Shown here one piece after another: positions 1 to 8,699 of a stretch of 64,000 nt of DNA. Within the stretch, counting starts at the first letter, position 1; each line of letters opens with the position of its first letter. The position numbers were made by a program, and so were the translations under genes. The notes beneath the pieces were generated by a model. It did no database searches and had not been told where the DNA came from. It worked only from the letters and a program-made list of their open reading frames with translations. Source of the DNA: CAYUYV01 sp050331455 (GTDB taxonomy: Bacteria > Pseudomonadota > Alphaproteobacteria > JAJFIK01). The stretch spans positions 62,001-126,000 of the forward strand of contig JBHJGV010000027.1 in NCBI GenBank assembly GCA_050331455.1. The letters are read 5' to 3'.

Positions 1-46
1 CGTCCCTCGATCAAAACCTCTGAAAAATAACTCTTTTAGGATATGA

Positions 47-62
47 AAGGTCGTAAGACCTT
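47..62 (+). other. short hairpin with GUAA tetraloop
   Basis: AAGGTC-GTAA-GACCTT forms a perfect 6-bp stem with a GNRA-class tetraloop in the AT-rich stretch at the left edge. No U-run follows, so it is not a convincing intrinsic terminator. It may be the end of a transcript entering from the left or a leader hairpin of the ATPase gene. Confidence 0.25.
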
Positions 63-158
63 CAAAAGCGATGGTGCTTTCGAATGTCATGTGCCTGCGA
101 GCCAACGGTCACTTGACACACTCTCAAACGGACAATTTGTGGACCGCTTAACGTTCAA

Positions 159-1508
159 ATGATATACGCTCTGTCGAACAGACACGCAACGCTGCGTTCC
201 TATCCCGGAGCCCTTACCGTGACTGGACAGCCCCGTTTTTTGCCGCGCCACCTCGTCACCGAACTGCAGGAGGCGCTTGCCACGGCCCGCGTCGTCAATC
301 TGATCGGGCCACGCCAGACAGGAAAGACGACCCTGGTGCGCGACCTCTTCAGCGGCGGCAAATACATCACCCTGGACGATCAGACGACGCTGGACGCCAT
401 CGAGGCCGATCCAGATGCCCACCTTGCCAACCTGACAGCGGATCTGAACGGGCACCCCCTGATCATCGACGAAGCCCAGCGCTCCAAGAGCCTGGCCCTC
501 GCCATCAAGGCCAGGGTGGATGCTCATCCGCGAAAGGGTCAGTTCGTTCTGACGGGATCCTCGAACGTCTTCACGACCGCAGATGTGACGGACTCCCTCG
601 CCGGGCGGATGCAGACGATCAAACTGTGGCCCCTGACCACTGCGGAAGCCAAAAGACGCCCTTTATCCCGGCTTCTCGATTGGGCAATCGATCCGGAGCC
701 CGCCCTTGAGACCCTTGGCGACCCGGAACCGCTGGAGCGGGCGGACTATATCGACCTGTTCCTCGCTGGCGGATTTCCCGAAACCCGCGACCTGCCACAT
801 CGGGCCCGCCAGCGGCTTTACCGCGATTATATGGACGCCGTCGTGGATCGGGACGTCGCAGACGTCCTGAAAATCCGCAAGACCGACAAACTGCGCATCC
901 TGATCGATCAGATGGCCGTACGAACCGGCGCGGAGGTCAATGTGTCCGAGCTGTCGGGTTTGCTGGGTATCAAGCGGGAAACGGTCGATCAGTATCTTGA
1001 CGTTCTGATGCGCCTGTCTCTGATCATCAAACTGAGCGCCTGGACCTCCGGAGAAAGTCGGCGGGACATCAAGAACGCCAAGTTTCACATGGTGGATACG
1101 GGCATCACCTGCGCCCTGCGCCGTATGAACACGGCGACCTTCGATGTGGACAATGATCCGGCGGCGCTGGGCGGTCTGGTGGAGAGTTTTGTCTTCAATG
1201 AGATCCTACGCATGCTGCCGTTTCAGGACACGGACATGCGACTTTATCACTGGCGCAGTGCGGACCGCCGGGAGATCGACATTCTGGTAGAAGCGGGACG
1301 GCATTTGGTCTGCATCGAGGTGAAGGCCTCGACCATGGTCCGCAAATCCGACTTCAAGCACCTGGACTGGTTCGCCAAGACCGGTCCCGGCAAAGGCGCT
1401 CGCTTCACCGGGATCGTCTTCTATCTTGGTCTCCAGAAAGCCCGCTTCGGACCGGGCCTGTTCGCCCTGCCCGTCAGCATGCTGTGGTCGAATGGCGACA
1501 CGGCCTGA
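159..1508 (+). CDS. AAA+ ATPase with DUF4143 C-terminal domain
   Basis: Predicted ATP-binding protein of the AAA_14/DUF4143 type, 449 aa. A Walker A motif GPRQTGKTT lies at residues 50-58 and Walker B LIIDEAQ at 101-107. The C-terminal third carries the DUF4143 pattern with a nuclease-like strand set (REIDILVE, then CIEVKAS), which resembles a PD-(D/E)XK fold but need not be catalytic. Substrate and role are unknown for most of this family. It is often found alone and varies between related strains, consistent with its solitary position here. The first ATG gives a short unconserved N-terminus; an in-frame GTG at 219 (VTGQPRFLPRHL) is an equally good start. A TTGACA -35-like hexamer sits at 113-118, but I see no good -10 partner. 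Confidence 0.85.
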   Translation: MIYALSNRHATLRSYPGALTVTGQPRFLPRHLVTELQEALATARVVNLIGPRQTGKTTLVRDLFSGGKYITLDDQTTLDAIEADPDAHLANLTADLNGHPLIIDEAQRSKSLALAIKARVDAHPRKGQFVLTGSSNVFTTADVTDSLAGRMQTIKLWPLTTAEAKRRPLSRLLDWAIDPEPALETLGDPEPLERADYIDLFLAGGFPETRDLPHRARQRLYRDYMDAVVDRDVADVLKIRKTDKLRILIDQMAVRTGAEVNVSELSGLLGIKRETVDQYLDVLMRLSLIIKLSAWTSGESRRDIKNAKFHMVDTGITCALRRMNTATFDVDNDPAALGGLVESFVFNEILRMLPFQDTDMRLYHWRSADRREIDILVEAGRHLVCIEVKASTMVRKSDFKHLDWFAKTGPGKGARFTGIVFYLGLQKARFGPGLFALPVSMLWSNGDTA

Positions 1509-1511
1509 GCC

Positions 1512-2750
1512 TCATTCCCCAACCGCCGCGGCTTCGACCGCCTCCATCACCCGCAGGAGATTGCCGCCCCAAATCTTGGCAACGTCTTCGGCCGAAAAAC
1601 CGCGCTTGAGCAACTCGGCCGTTACAGCCTGGGTTTCGGAGGCATCATTCCACCCCGTGATGCCGCCACCCCCCTGGAAGTCGGACGCAATACCCACGTG
1701 ATCCACGCCGATCAGCTTGGCCGCATAGTCAATGTGATCGACCAGGTCACTGACGTCGCCGCCGGGATATTTCGCATCGATTTCGGCGAGGCGGGTACGG
1801 AACGTCGCAAGGGTCTCCGGGGTCGCGGTCGAGAAATCCGCAGACGTTTCAAGTCCAAGGTCCTTGCGCAAACCGGTGATAGCCGCCTGCTTTTCATCCG
1901 TCGGCTTCTTGATGAAAAAATCGAGCGCCACGATCTGGACGACGCCGCCATTGGCTTTCAGGGCCAGAAGTTCCTCATCGGACAGATTACGCGGATGGTT
2001 CCGGACACCCTTCACGCCCGAATGGGAGGCGATAACCGGGGCTTTGGACAGCGCAATGGTCTCCAGGGTAGAGGATTTCGCGGCGTGGGAGATGTCCACC
2101 ATGATGCCAAGGGCGTTGCACGTCCTGACCGCGGCGCGGCCCAGATCCGACAGCCCGCCATAGAGGGTAGCCTCATTGCCGAGGGCGAAATTGGGTTGGG
2201 CGGAGTCGGCAAGCTGGTTGTGGCCGTTGTGGACAAGGCCGAAATAGCGTGCCCCGAGGGCATGGAAGGTCCTCAGCATGCCGACATCTTCACCCATGGG
2301 AAAGCCGTTCTCCACCCCGATGAGCGCGATGCGCTTGCCTTCGCCATGGAGCCGCCGGACATCAGCCGCCGTGCGGGCCAGACCGACCCGATCCGGATAC
2401 AGCTCGTCGGTCATGCGATGGATGGCCGAGAATTTGAGGAAGGCAAGTTCCATGGCCTTCGCATAGCGAGCCGGGGTCAGGCGATCCTGGGGCGTGTAGA
2501 CAATGAAGAAGGCGGCATCGAGCCCCCCCGCCTCCATGCGCGTCAGGTCCACCTGGGATCCGGAAGCATCCGTGTCCGCCGGATCGAATTCCTGTGTCGC
2601 GAAACTGCGCGGAATGTCCACATGGGTATCGATCGTGATGACGCCGTCATGGATTTGGGCGATATCCGTTTTGGAAGGTTGCTTTTGATCGTCCGCCCAC
2701 GCCGGATCCAGGATGACCGCGGCAAGCAGAAACACGAGGGGTCGGAACAT
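1512..2750 (-). CDS. membrane dipeptidase (peptidase family M19), exported
   Basis: Zinc dipeptidase of the renal dipeptidase/M19 family, about 412 aa. I chose the ATG at 2750 because AGGA lies just upstream and the N-terminus (MFRPLVFLLAAVILDPAWA) is a good signal peptide, so the enzyme should be periplasmic. Family features: DTHVDIP near the N-terminus (metal ligands), IGVENGFPMG (Glu ligand), the LVHNGHN segment, DISHA (His ligand), SHSGVKG and DHVGIASDFQGGG near the C-terminus. Its 3' end faces the DUF4143 gene with a 3-bp gap. Likely function is cleavage of dipeptides, including D-amino-acid peptides. Upstream in-frame codons back to 2885 lack a ribosome site and are not counted. Confidence 0.88.
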   Translation of the reverse strand: MFRPLVFLLAAVILDPAWADDQKQPSKTDIAQIHDGVITIDTHVDIPRSFATQEFDPADTDASGSQVDLTRMEAGGLDAAFFIVYTPQDRLTPARYAKAMELAFLKFSAIHRMTDELYPDRVGLARTAADVRRLHGEGKRIALIGVENGFPMGEDVGMLRTFHALGARYFGLVHNGHNQLADSAQPNFALGNEATLYGGLSDLGRAAVRTCNALGIMVDISHAAKSSTLETIALSKAPVIASHSGVKGVRNHPRNLSDEELLALKANGGVVQIVALDFFIKKPTDEKQAAITGLRKDLGLETSADFSTATPETLATFRTRLAEIDAKYPGGDVSDLVDHIDYAAKLIGVDHVGIASDFQGGGGITGWNDASETQAVTAELLKRGFSAEDVAKIWGGNLLRVMEAVEAAAVGE

Positions 2751-2810
2751 GGCAGGTCCTCCTGGCCGGTTACGGTGCGACAGTCTGATATGGTCGCGGA
2801 AAGCGGGCGC

Positions 2811-2848
2811 CAAGAAAAGCAAAAAGCGGCCCGGGCAACCCGGACCGC
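2811..2848 (-). terminator. intrinsic terminator of the acyltransferase-phasin gene
   Basis: On the minus strand the stem is GCGGtCCGGG / CCCGGgCCGC with a 3-nt loop, followed by TTTTTGCTTTTC. It lies 37 nt after the stop of the acyltransferase gene and before the dipeptidase start. The dipeptidase is therefore probably transcribed separately. Confidence 0.7.
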
Positions 2849-2885
2849 TTTTCGAAACCGATCGAACGGAAGTCCGCTTAAACAC

Positions 2886-5642
2886 TTACTTCTTGTCGCT
2901 GCGGTCGAACGGGGACAGGCGGGCAAAGGCTTCGCTGGCCTGACGCAGTTGTTCGAAGAAGTCGCCGAGCGGCTTCATGGCGTCCTGACTGACGGCATTG
3001 ACCTTCTCTGTCACTTCCTGGATCTGGCGCATGTTCCGCTGCATGGAATCGCGCAGCGCCGTTCCCTGAAGACGCAAGGAATCGGCCAGATCGCCAGATT
3101 GGGCCACGCCCTGGAGGGCGCGCATGCTTTCTTCCAGGTTTTCCCGGGCATGGTTCATCAGCAGTTCGGCGATTTCCCGCTGGCTCTCGGTCATGGTGGC
3201 GCCGGACTTTTGCAGTGCGGCCTGGAGTTCCCGCATATTGGCCTGCATGCCGTCCATCATCTTCTGGACTTCAGCCTGGTTCATGGCGCCCATATTGCCC
3301 ATCGCACCTAGATTGCCCATAGACCCGGACCGTCCGAGGCCGCCCGTGCCCGGAAAGCCGAAGCTTGAAGCGTTGCTGTTGAGCCGCGAGAAAAAATCGC
3401 TGGAATTGCCAAGCTGGGCGTAGAAATCCCGGATCGGTTCGAAAGCTGCCTGGCTGTTGTCCGACAGCAGAGCATTGACCTGGCGCACCTGATTGACGCC
3501 GCGTTCGATGGCATCCTGCACCGACGCCGCCTGGAGGCGCATGGCATCCATGGGGTCTTTGGCGCCAAGCACGCGGTTCAGCGTTTCATAGGTGGTGTCG
3601 AGATTTTCCCGGGCGTGGGTCAGCACCAGCGACATCATTTGCTGCTGGCTGGCATCGAGATTGCCGCGCACGTCACGCAAGGATTCGCGCATCTCGTTCA
3701 TGGCATCCTGCATGGAGTCGAGATACCGCTCGATCTGGCCGGACATGTCATCCGGCACGACGCGATTGGTGCCGCTGCGAAGCTGGGCGAAGAAATCGCT
3801 GGCACTGCGCAGGGACGGCGAAAACAAGCCCATATCCACAGCCACCGTGTCCTGGGCCGATTCCAGCATCTGGCTGAGTTCGCGAACCTGACCGAGACTG
3901 CGCTCGAAGGCGGCGCGCACGGCCTCGCCCTGAGCGCGCACGGCGCTCTGGGCGTCTTTGGACTTCATAATGGTCCGCATGGCATCGAAGGTCGCCCGCA
4001 GATTTTCTTCGGCCTGGGCCAGCACGAGATTGGTCATCTTGCGCTGGTTCTGGTCGAACGCCGCCGAGGAGCGGCGCATCGTTTCCTTGAGCGAGTCGGC
4101 GCTCGACTGCATCCGATCGAGCAGCTTTTCAACATCCGTACCGAGAGGATGGTCAACCATTTTCAAGTCCCTCCAGTCGTCATCAAATGCCGTGGACGAA
4201 TGGCCCACGGCGGGTCCTGCCCCTGAACGGTCAATGGCGGCCTCAAGAGACGCAAATGAGTCCGCCAAACAGTCCGCGTAATGCTCAGGGTCCGGAAGCA
4301 GTTCGCGGCACGCGGTGGCCGATATGGTGAATACGGCCCCATACGTGTGCACACTATGGACGAGACCGACGCCGTCGGGCACCGGCATGGCCATGAAAGA
4401 GACATCGCACCGGGCGCCGGCACAATAAAGCGCGTGTCGGGCGCCGCGCACGGTCGACACGATGGTGTTGACTGCGTTCGAAATATGGCCGGTGACGCCG
4501 AAATCGCCGCCGGCCTTGGCGGCCAGGGACAGGGTCGGCGGCGGAATGAGGTCGAGGAGGTCACCGCATTCGTCTGCGCCAATGGCCGACATAAAACACT
4601 TGGCCTCGTAATTGGACCGCTGGATGGCGGCAAGACGCGCGAGCGGATCGTCGATATCGGTCCCGAGACCCACCAGGGTGATTGTCAGACGATTGCCCGG
4701 GGCGTCCCGATCCGCGGCCGTGCGCAGCGAAAGGGGCAGCGCGGCCTGCAGCGCCGCCTCGGGCAGGTCGGCGCGCCCTTCGAGATAGCGGCGCAGGGCT
4801 CCGCCGATGATGGTCAGGAAAACATCCGTAAACGTCGCGCCCCGCACGGTGCGCCGGATGCGTGACACCGCATCCAGGCAAAACATTCGGGCGGTGAATG
4901 ACCGCTTGCCCGTCACCGCAGCCTGGAAACGCGTGTGCGGCGCTTTGAGGCGATCCTGAATGGCCTGGGTTCCGACCGCCTTGATCGTCTCCCCGATCCG
5001 CGGCGCCATGCGCCGGACAAAATCAAGGGAGGTTATGGGGAGGGCCCGGGCCCGCCGCTGGGCGTTGTCGAGCATCCACTGGAGATCCGGCGTCGGCCCG
5101 GGCGACCAGGGACGGGCCCGAGCCGGCTCGGCGGCGGCTTCAGCCGTGTGCAGGCGTTCAATGAGGTCGATGACCGCCGCCGTGTCGCCGGCGCTATGGT
5201 GGATTTTCCAGAACAGGGCGAATGCCCCGGCGGGGGCGCCTTCGATCTGATCGAGCCCGTCGATGATCGTGAGCTCCCAGGCGGGATTGGCCAGATCCAG
5301 AGGCCGCGCCAAAAGCCGGCCGACCAACGCGCTTAGCGACGGCCAATCACCCGGCGGTGGAAGGCGCATCTGGCTGATGTGATCGCCGAGGTCGAACACG
5401 GTATCATCCACCCAGTAGGGATGATCCATGCCCATCGGTACGCGAAGCAAAGTCTGTCGCAGGAGAGGCGAGACGTCGAGGCGCGCGCCGATATGGTCGA
5501 AGATGTCGCCGGGCGAAACGCCATCGCCAGGTGCCGATGACGGATCATAGAGCGACAGGATCCCCATATGCATAGGGGTTCTGGGCATCTCTAGATAGAG
5601 AAATGCCGCATCCAATCCCGACAATTGCCGAGCGTCCGCCAT
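2886..5642 (-). CDS. wax ester synthase/DGAT-type acyltransferase fused to three phasin-like repeats
   Basis: 918 aa. Residues 1-470 are a bacterial WS/DGAT acyltransferase, making wax esters or triacylglycerol from acyl-CoA. It opens with the LSGLDAAFLYLE family start and has the active-site HHxxxD at 148-153 (HHSAGD; the usual following Gly is Thr). The PLSLRT...GNRLT...DPLARL block lies near 303-336. Residues 500-912 hold three tandem repeats of about 125 aa (500-625, 632-755, 788-912). They share a pattern of Q..M..L.L..A.ENL, then a short acidic break, then R.Q....R.A.ER...QVRE, ending DFFAQL-like. These are amphipathic helices typical of phasins, which coat storage granules. A Gly/Met-rich linker (760-787) precedes the third repeat. 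The frame is open throughout, so this is a real fusion and not a sequencing join. An alternative ATG at 5681 adds 13 residues. Acyltransferase assignment is strong, phasin assignment good. Confidence 0.88.
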   Translation of the reverse strand: MADARQLSGLDAAFLYLEMPRTPMHMGILSLYDPSSAPGDGVSPGDIFDHIGARLDVSPLLRQTLLRVPMGMDHPYWVDDTVFDLGDHISQMRLPPPGDWPSLSALVGRLLARPLDLANPAWELTIIDGLDQIEGAPAGAFALFWKIHHSAGDTAAVIDLIERLHTAEAAAEPARARPWSPGPTPDLQWMLDNAQRRARALPITSLDFVRRMAPRIGETIKAVGTQAIQDRLKAPHTRFQAAVTGKRSFTARMFCLDAVSRIRRTVRGATFTDVFLTIIGGALRRYLEGRADLPEAALQAALPLSLRTAADRDAPGNRLTITLVGLGTDIDDPLARLAAIQRSNYEAKCFMSAIGADECGDLLDLIPPPTLSLAAKAGGDFGVTGHISNAVNTIVSTVRGARHALYCAGARCDVSFMAMPVPDGVGLVHSVHTYGAVFTISATACRELLPDPEHYADCLADSFASLEAAIDRSGAGPAVGHSSTAFDDDWRDLKMVDHPLGTDVEKLLDRMQSSADSLKETMRRSSAAFDQNQRKMTNLVLAQAEENLRATFDAMRTIMKSKDAQSAVRAQGEAVRAAFERSLGQVRELSQMLESAQDTVAVDMGLFSPSLRSASDFFAQLRSGTNRVVPDDMSGQIERYLDSMQDAMNEMRESLRDVRGNLDASQQQMMSLVLTHARENLDTTYETLNRVLGAKDPMDAMRLQAASVQDAIERGVNQVRQVNALLSDNSQAAFEPIRDFYAQLGNSSDFFSRLNSNASSFGFPGTGGLGRSGSMGNLGAMGNMGAMNQAEVQKMMDGMQANMRELQAALQKSGATMTESQREIAELLMNHARENLEESMRALQGVAQSGDLADSLRLQGTALRDSMQRNMRQIQEVTEKVNAVSQDAMKPLGDFFEQLRQASEAFARLSPFDRSDKK

Positions 5643-5695
5643 ACTGCCCCACTTCGCCGGACAAAACCCCCGTCCGTCCAACCCCTGTTGGCGAC

Positions 5696-5724
5696 ATTTT
5701 ACACCAGTTAACGCAAAATGAAAA
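5696..5724 (-). promoter_or_regulatory. candidate promoter of the acyltransferase-phasin gene
   Basis: Read on the minus strand: TTTTCA, a 17-nt spacer, then TAAAAT (5 of 6 to TATAAT). Transcription would start near 5689, leaving a leader of about 45 nt before the ATG at 5642. This favours that start over 5681. It lies in the AT-rich gap between the divergent acyltransferase and ccmA genes. Confidence 0.35.
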
Positions 5725-5883
5725 AGGTGAGAAAAATGGAAAAACAGAGAACAAGCCCGGCCACCGGCGCCCCGGTCTTTTCGGGCTGGCTGGATGTGCC
5801 GGTACCCGTCTTTGGGTTAGGCTGGCGGCGAATGGAGAGGGACGGCCGGGAGCGCGCCCCTTGGTGACCGGAGCGGCAACGCA

Positions 5884-6501
5884 ATGACGGCAAGCGGACT
5901 TCACGTGGACGTCGTAGATCTGGGATGCGACCGGGGGGACTGTGCCCTCTTTCGAGGCGTCAGCTTTTCGCTTGGGCCGGGGACCATCCTGGAGATCCAC
6001 GGGCGCAACGGCGTCGGCAAATCGAGCCTTCTGCGTCAGATCGCAGGTCTGCTGCCCCTTGCCGCCGGGCGCATGCGCTGGCGCAGCGGCGGCGGGGCAT
6101 GGCAGGAGGGCCCACCGCAAGGGCATCTGCGCCTCGTCAGCCATCGCAACGCCGTCAAACCGGACCTCACCCCGCGCGACAATCTGGTGTTCTGGGCCCG
6201 AACCGAGGCGGTGGCGCCCGACGCAGCCCTCGCGGCGCTGGAGGCCGTGGGCCTCGCCCATGCCGCAGACCGGCCGGCGCACACCTTGTCGGCCGGGCAA
6301 CAGCGCCGTGTGTGTCTCGCCCGCCTGCTGCTGGCGCCGCGATCCCTGTGGCTCCTTGATGAACCGACGGCGGCGCTCGACAAGGCCAGCGAGGCCCTGG
6401 TCGGCGGACTGCTCGAAACCCATCGGGCCCGGGGCGGCAGCGCGGTTATCGCGACACACAAGGTTCTGCCCGTGGAGGCGCAGGCCCTGCGCCTGGAATA
6501 A
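5884..6501 (+). CDS. ccmA: haem exporter ATP-binding protein CcmA
   Basis: ATPase of the CcmABCD haem-handling ABC complex for system I cytochrome c maturation, 205 aa, the usual family length. Walker A GRNGVGKSS lies at 40-48, the ABC signature LSAGQQRR at 135-142 and Walker B LWLLDEPTAALD at 155-166. It is first of a three-gene operon: ccmB starts 17 nt after its stop and ccmC follows. CcmA drives release of holo-CcmE from CcmC in the inner membrane. Confidence 0.93.
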   Translation: MTASGLHVDVVDLGCDRGDCALFRGVSFSLGPGTILEIHGRNGVGKSSLLRQIAGLLPLAAGRMRWRSGGGAWQEGPPQGHLRLVSHRNAVKPDLTPRDNLVFWARTEAVAPDAALAALEAVGLAHAADRPAHTLSAGQQRRVCLARLLLAPRSLWLLDEPTAALDKASEALVGGLLETHRARGGSAVIATHKVLPVEAQALRLE

Positions 6502-6518
6502 TCGGGAGGACGGATAAA

Positions 6519-7256
6519 ATGGTCGCAGCCCACGACAGCCTGGATCTCGATCTCGAAACGGACCCCGACGGATCCGCCAGCGGCGGCTGGTTGCTGTTCG
6601 CCGCCGTTTTTCGCCGCGATATGGCGCTGGCCCTGCGCGGCGGCGGCGCGTTTCTCAATGCCGTGATCTTTTTCGCCCTGTTTATCGGCCTGGGCGCCTT
6701 TGCGGTCGGGCCGCGACCGGACCTGCAGGCTCAGATCGCCCCCGCAATGGTCTGGCTCGGCGCGACCCTGGCGGCCCAACTTGCCACGGCGGACCTGTTC
6801 GAGCGGGACCTGGAGGACGGCAGCCTGGATGCCCTGGTCGCCGAGGGCGCCAGCCTCACGCCGGTCGTCCTGGCCAAGGCCGCAGCCCTGTGGGTCAGCG
6901 CGGTGGGACCCGTCATTCTGGCGTCCCCCCTGATGGGCCTGATGTTCGGCCTGCCGCTCGAGGCCCTGCTGCCGTCGGCCCTGGCCCTTGTTGTGGGCAC
7001 GCCGGGCCTCGTTCTCGCCTGTGCCATCGGCGCGGCCCTCAAGGCCGGGGCCCGGGCGGGCAGTTTCCTCATGCTGGTCCTGTCTGGGCCGCTCCTGATC
7101 CCGGTCCTCATCTTCGGTGTCGGGGCGAATGCCGAAATCGTGCGCAGTGGCGCGCTATGGTCGCCGGATATGAGGCTTCTCCTCGCCCTCACCTTGGGCT
7201 TTATCATTATTATGCCCGGCTTCGGCGCCCTGGCCCTGCGCCAGTCGGTGGACTGA
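6519..7256 (+). CDS. ccmB: haem exporter permease CcmB
   Basis: Membrane subunit of the CcmABCD complex, 245 aa. A strong ribosome site (GGGAGG, 8 nt spacing) precedes the ATG. Several hydrophobic segments run from about residue 45 to the C-terminus. The family cue FRRDMALALRGGGAFLNAV near the N-terminus matches the usual rreL.la.R.....lnp pattern, and the interior carries ERDLEDGSLDAL. It sits between ccmA and ccmC in the standard order. Confidence 0.9.
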   Translation: MVAAHDSLDLDLETDPDGSASGGWLLFAAVFRRDMALALRGGGAFLNAVIFFALFIGLGAFAVGPRPDLQAQIAPAMVWLGATLAAQLATADLFERDLEDGSLDALVAEGASLTPVVLAKAAALWVSAVGPVILASPLMGLMFGLPLEALLPSALALVVGTPGLVLACAIGAALKAGARAGSFLMLVLSGPLLIPVLIFGVGANAEIVRSGALWSPDMRLLLALTLGFIIIMPGFGALALRQSVD

Positions 7257-7294
7257 CGGCGTGCCAGGGACCGCAATGACTGTGAGAGGACTCC

Positions 7295-8053
7295 ATGCTA
7301 ACCGTTCTTGCTAATCCGCTCCGCTTCGACCGGTTCGCCCGGTCGGCGATGCCCTGGATCGCCCTGTTCACCGGCGTCACGCTCGCCACCGGCCTGATCT
7401 GGGGCCTCGTTTACGCACCGGAGGATTATCAGCAGGGTCATTCGGTTCGGATCATGTATGTTCATGTGCCGGCCGCATGGATGGCCTTGTTCACCTACAC
7501 ATTCATCGCAGGCGCCAGTGCCGTCGCCTTCATCTGGCGCCATACACTGGCGGATGTCTCCGCCCGGGCGGCCGCGCCCGTCGGTGCCGCTTTCACGCTT
7601 CTGGCCCTCGCAACCGGGTCCCTGTGGGGCAAGCCCATGTGGGGCGCATGGTGGGTCTGGGACGCCCGGCTCACCTCGGTCCTGGTGCTGTTCTTCATCT
7701 ATGTCGGCTACATGATGATCTGGGCGCAGGTCAGCGACCAAGCCCGTGCGGCACGGCTGGCCCGGGTCACGGCCCTGGTCGGCTTCGTGAATATTCCGAT
7801 CATCAAATTCTCCGTTGACTGGTGGAACAGCCTGCACCAACCCGCCAGCGTGGTGCGCCTGGACGGACCGACCATCCACCCGGACATGCTGTGGCCCCTG
7901 CTGATCATGGCCATCGCCTATACCAGCCTGTTCGCCTGGCTCGTGATGGCAGGCATGCGCGCAGAAATCCTGGAGCGCCGACGGGGCGGAGCCGAGGACG
8001 ACCGGCCGGCGCCGGCCACGATCCGGCCGATGGAACGGGACGCCACGGCCTGA
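7295..8053 (+). CDS. ccmC: haem exporter protein CcmC (tryptophan-rich haem-handling protein)
   Basis: CcmC delivers haem to the chaperone CcmE in the periplasm, 252 aa. The diagnostic Trp-rich signature WGAWWVWD is at 116-123, with conserved periplasmic histidines in the VHVPAAW segment (H57) and the LHQP segment. Six transmembrane segments are apparent. GAGAGGA precedes the ATG. No ccmD-sized ORF with a typical TM start was recognised after it, and ccmE-ccmI are not in the window. Confidence 0.93.
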   Translation: MLTVLANPLRFDRFARSAMPWIALFTGVTLATGLIWGLVYAPEDYQQGHSVRIMYVHVPAAWMALFTYTFIAGASAVAFIWRHTLADVSARAAAPVGAAFTLLALATGSLWGKPMWGAWWVWDARLTSVLVLFFIYVGYMMIWAQVSDQARAARLARVTALVGFVNIPIIKFSVDWWNSLHQPASVVRLDGPTIHPDMLWPLLIMAIAYTSLFAWLVMAGMRAEILERRRGGAEDDRPAPATIRPMERDATA

Positions 8054-8071
8054 CCCGGATGGCCCCTTGAG

Positions 8072-8102
8072 GGAGACCGTGTGTGCGGGCGCCACGGTCT
8101 CC
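8072..8102 (+). terminator. inverted repeat after ccmC (possible terminator)
   Basis: GGAGACCGTG (8072-8081) pairs perfectly with CACGGTCTCC (8093-8102) around an 11-nt loop, 18 nt after the ccmC stop. No T-run follows, so it may be a transcript-stabilising 3' hairpin or a factor-assisted terminator rather than a classical intrinsic one. Confidence 0.4.
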
Positions 8103-8699
8103 GGACGGCCCTCCGGATGGCCGGCTTTTGAATTTTGTCTGACGGTCCCTTCGCCCCGCCCGAGAAAACCGATTAAAAATCAGCCTCTTGGATATTCCCG
8201 CGGCCTGCGGATCATCCGCCGGCAAGCTGAATTAATGTTCATACCCTTGCACGCTATACGCCGATTTGGTTCCATACCGAGGCCTGCGGGGATTGAAGGG
8301 CGGTTCAACCTCCCGGCGAATCGTGCGGCCTGGGGCGGCGGGTTACGACCGCAGGCAATCGACGGATGCTCGATACGGAACGGACCCTCTCTCTTCGAGC
8401 CCGCGGCGAACCCAGGGCGTTCGCATCGCGTTGCTTGGGGCCAAACGCGTGGATGAATGACCATAGCGTAATTTACGGGACCGGGATGCGGGCATGAACC
8501 ATGCAGAGGTGTTTCAACCTAAATCACGAGACCGGAACGCCAGTGCCGGCAGGTGCGGGCAGTGGAGCGATCCGGACCGGCAATGGGTTGAACGGCCTGG
8601 AGCAGGAAGCGGCCGGAAAACAACGGGTGGGCAAGGAGGCACGCTGGCGGGCGCGGCTCCGGTGAGCGTTGTGCGCGAACGTGGGCAATCAGGCAAACG
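8103..8699. other. intergenic region, no gene recognised
   Basis: About 600 nt between the ccm operon and the glycosylphosphotransferase gene. Small ORFs here (for example 8494-8715 on the plus strand) show no family pattern and look random. The part around 8160-8270 is more AT-rich and could hold the promoter of the next gene. I recognise no riboswitch or RNA. Confidence 0.4.

Noticed and set aside
1698..3311. 537-aa plus-strand frame
   Set aside because: Antisense shadow of the dipeptidase and acyltransferase genes, which have clear motifs.
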